A stretch of DNA of 7,910 bases from Actinomycetota bacterium (lineage in GTDB: Bacteria > Actinomycetota > Actinomycetes > Nanopelagicales > Nanopelagicaceae). A program made the translations under genes and the position numbers. The notes under the pieces are model-generated. The model worked only from the letters and a program-made list of their open reading frames with translations. It had not been told where the DNA came from and ran no database searches. The DNA lies in assembly GCA_009700405.1 (NCBI GenBank), contig WLMD01000077.1:1-7910 (forward strand). Direction: 5' to 3'. Of the stretch, positions 7,363 to 7,910 are shown in pieces (position 1 is the first letter of the stretch; each line of letters begins with the position of its first letter).

Positions 7363-7815
7363 CTACTTAATGATCTGTGAAACTTGCTCGAAAACATATG
7401 GTGTTGGTGCTTGTGCTGCATGTGGATGTTCTGGTCCTGCATAAACCTTAAGCTTGCTAGCAATTGCGCGACCAAGAGTGTTCTTTGGAAGCATTCCCTT
7501 GATAGCTTTTTCAACGGCGCGCGTTGGGTACTTCATCAAAAGATCGCCGTACACGGTTGACGTTAATCCACCTGGAAAACCTGAGTGATGGTGTGCAAAC
7601 TTCTGTGTTGTCTTTGAACCAGAAAGTGCAACCTTCTCTGCATTGATGATGATGACGAAGTCACCCATGTCCATGTGTGGAGCAAATGTTGGCTTGTTCT
7701 TGCCGCGCAATAAAACTGCTGCGTGGGTGGCAAGGCGACCCAATACGACATCTTGCGCATCGATGACGTGCCACTTACGCACTACATCTCCGGGCTTTGG
7801 GCTATATGTACGCAC
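7363..7815 (-). CDS. rplM: 50S ribosomal protein L13
   Basis: Component of the large ribosomal subunit, an early-assembling protein that binds 23S rRNA. The 150-residue product covers the whole L13 family length. It opens with the actinobacterial MRTYSPKPGD block, continues through WHVIDAQDVVLGRLAT (residues 15-30), and has the family signature KAIKGMLPKNTLGR at 103-116 followed by KLKVYAG and HPHAAQ. The start is GTG. It is chosen because the protein begins exactly where actinobacterial homologues do, and because GAGG (7823-7826) lies 7 bases upstream. The upstream ATG at 7833-7835 is out of frame. It is the first gene of the cluster and is followed after 13 bases by rpsI, its usual partner. 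The only visible control region is the 95 bases upstream. Confidence 0.97.
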   Translation of the reverse strand: MRTYSPKPGDVVRKWHVIDAQDVVLGRLATHAAVLLRGKNKPTFAPHMDMGDFVIIINAEKVALSGSKTTQKFAHHHSGFPGGLTSTVYGDLLMKYPTRAVEKAIKGMLPKNTLGRAIASKLKVYAGPEHPHAAQAPTPYVFEQVSQIIK

Positions 7816-7853
7816 GGTCTTGCCTCGCTTTTCATTGTGACTTATTCATGTAA

Positions 7854-7868
7854 GCGCCTATGTGGCGC
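7854..7868 (-). promoter_or_regulatory. Small hairpin in the rplM leader
   Basis: GCGCC and GGCGC form a perfect 5-base-pair, all-GC stem with a 5-base loop (ACATA on the minus strand). It sits at or just after the predicted transcript start and about 38 bases before the rplM start codon. No T-run follows, so it is not an intrinsic terminator. It could stabilise the 5' end or take part in autogenous control, as ribosomal protein leaders often do, but the stem is short and may be chance. Confidence 0.35.
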
Positions 7869-7877
7869 AGGAGGGTA

Positions 7878-7907
7878 AGGGTACCCGTGAGGGCGCCAGT
7901 GGGTCAA
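7878..7907 (-). promoter_or_regulatory. Candidate promoter of the rplM operon
   Basis: Reading the minus strand, TTGACC (7902-7907) matches a -35 box well. After 18 bases, TACCCT (7878-7883) fits the TAnnnT form of -10 boxes common in actinobacteria. A second identical TACCCT follows directly (7872-7877), so the exact -10 is uncertain. Initiation would fall near 7865-7872, giving a leader of about 50 bases before the GTG of rplM. It is the only place in the window where a promoter for the whole cluster is expected. The evidence is pattern only. Confidence 0.55.
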
Positions 7908-7910
7908 AAC

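Larger units (their letters stand above)
1..7872 (-). other. Predicted long polycistronic transcription unit
   Basis: All nine genes share one strand. Gaps are 13, 28, 4, 0 and 14 bases, followed by three 4-base start/stop overlaps. No hairpin followed by a T-run is visible between any pair, and no gap is large enough for a conventional internal promoter with leader. Internal promoters inside coding sequence, for example upstream of glmM or acpS where Shine-Dalgarno signals are weak, cannot be excluded from sequence alone. Confidence 0.6.

Noticed and set aside
7563..7760. Second minus-strand open frame inside rplM in another frame
   Set aside because: The translation is low complexity and rich in Ser/His/Gln, and it overlaps the highly conserved L13 frame throughout.
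7832..7849. Five-codon upstream frame (MNKSQ) in the rplM leader, whose stop overlaps another ATG
   Set aside because: No Shine-Dalgarno precedes it, and a frame this short is expected by chance. The peptide suggests no attenuator logic such as repeated rare or regulatory codons.
1..7910. Mobile elements, CRISPR arrays, tRNA genes or phage genes
   Set aside because: Conserved housekeeping coding sequence fills almost the whole window. I saw no spaced repeats, transposase motifs, tRNA-like folds or compositional breaks.

Overview
This window is a single minus-strand gene cluster. Nine complete genes are packed head to tail with almost no space between them, so transcription runs from high to low coordinates. 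In that order they encode ribosomal proteins L13 (rplM) and S9 (rpsI), phosphoglucosamine mutase (glmM), glucosamine-6-phosphate synthase (glmS), a membrane PAP2-type phosphatase, holo-ACP synthase (acpS), alanine racemase (alr), and the two ATPase subunits of a branched-chain amino acid-type ABC importer (livG, livF).

The organism looks like an actinobacterium. The order rplM-rpsI-glmM-glmS-acpS-alr is the one seen in that phylum. L13 starts with the characteristic actinobacterial MRTYSPKPGD, and S9 carries a long low-complexity N-terminal extension typical of the group. Base composition is moderate (mid-40s percent GC by eye, not computed), far below Streptomyces or Mycobacterium. Together with the very tight packing, this suggests a streamlined low-GC lineage such as the freshwater acI group (Nanopelagicales). 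That placement is inference.

Layout: 7816-7910 is the only real non-coding stretch and holds a plausible promoter, a small hairpin and the L13 ribosome-binding site. From there to the other end, gaps are 0-28 bases or 4-base stop/start overlaps (acpS/alr, alr/livG, livG/livF). I see no terminator anywhere, and a likely start of another gene lies at the left edge. The whole window may therefore be one long transcript with translational coupling in its distal half.

Functionally, the front couples ribosome supply (L13/S9) to envelope precursor supply. GlmS makes glucosamine-6-phosphate and GlmM turns it into glucosamine-1-phosphate for UDP-GlcNAc. Alr makes D-alanine for peptidoglycan, AcpS activates acyl carrier protein, and the PAP2 protein could recycle a lipid pyrophosphate or phosphate. 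LivG/LivF energise import of amino acids or similar small substrates.

I did not find a convincing undescribed system. The most notable points are a degenerate ABC signature in LivG that would share one composite ATP site with LivF's missing H-loop histidine; a PAP2 protein with altered arginine positions in two of its three catalytic motifs; and the departure from the usual neighbourhood, with PAP2 inserted, nnrD absent from the acpS-alr interval, and a liv transporter fused by overlap to alr where tsaE often lies.
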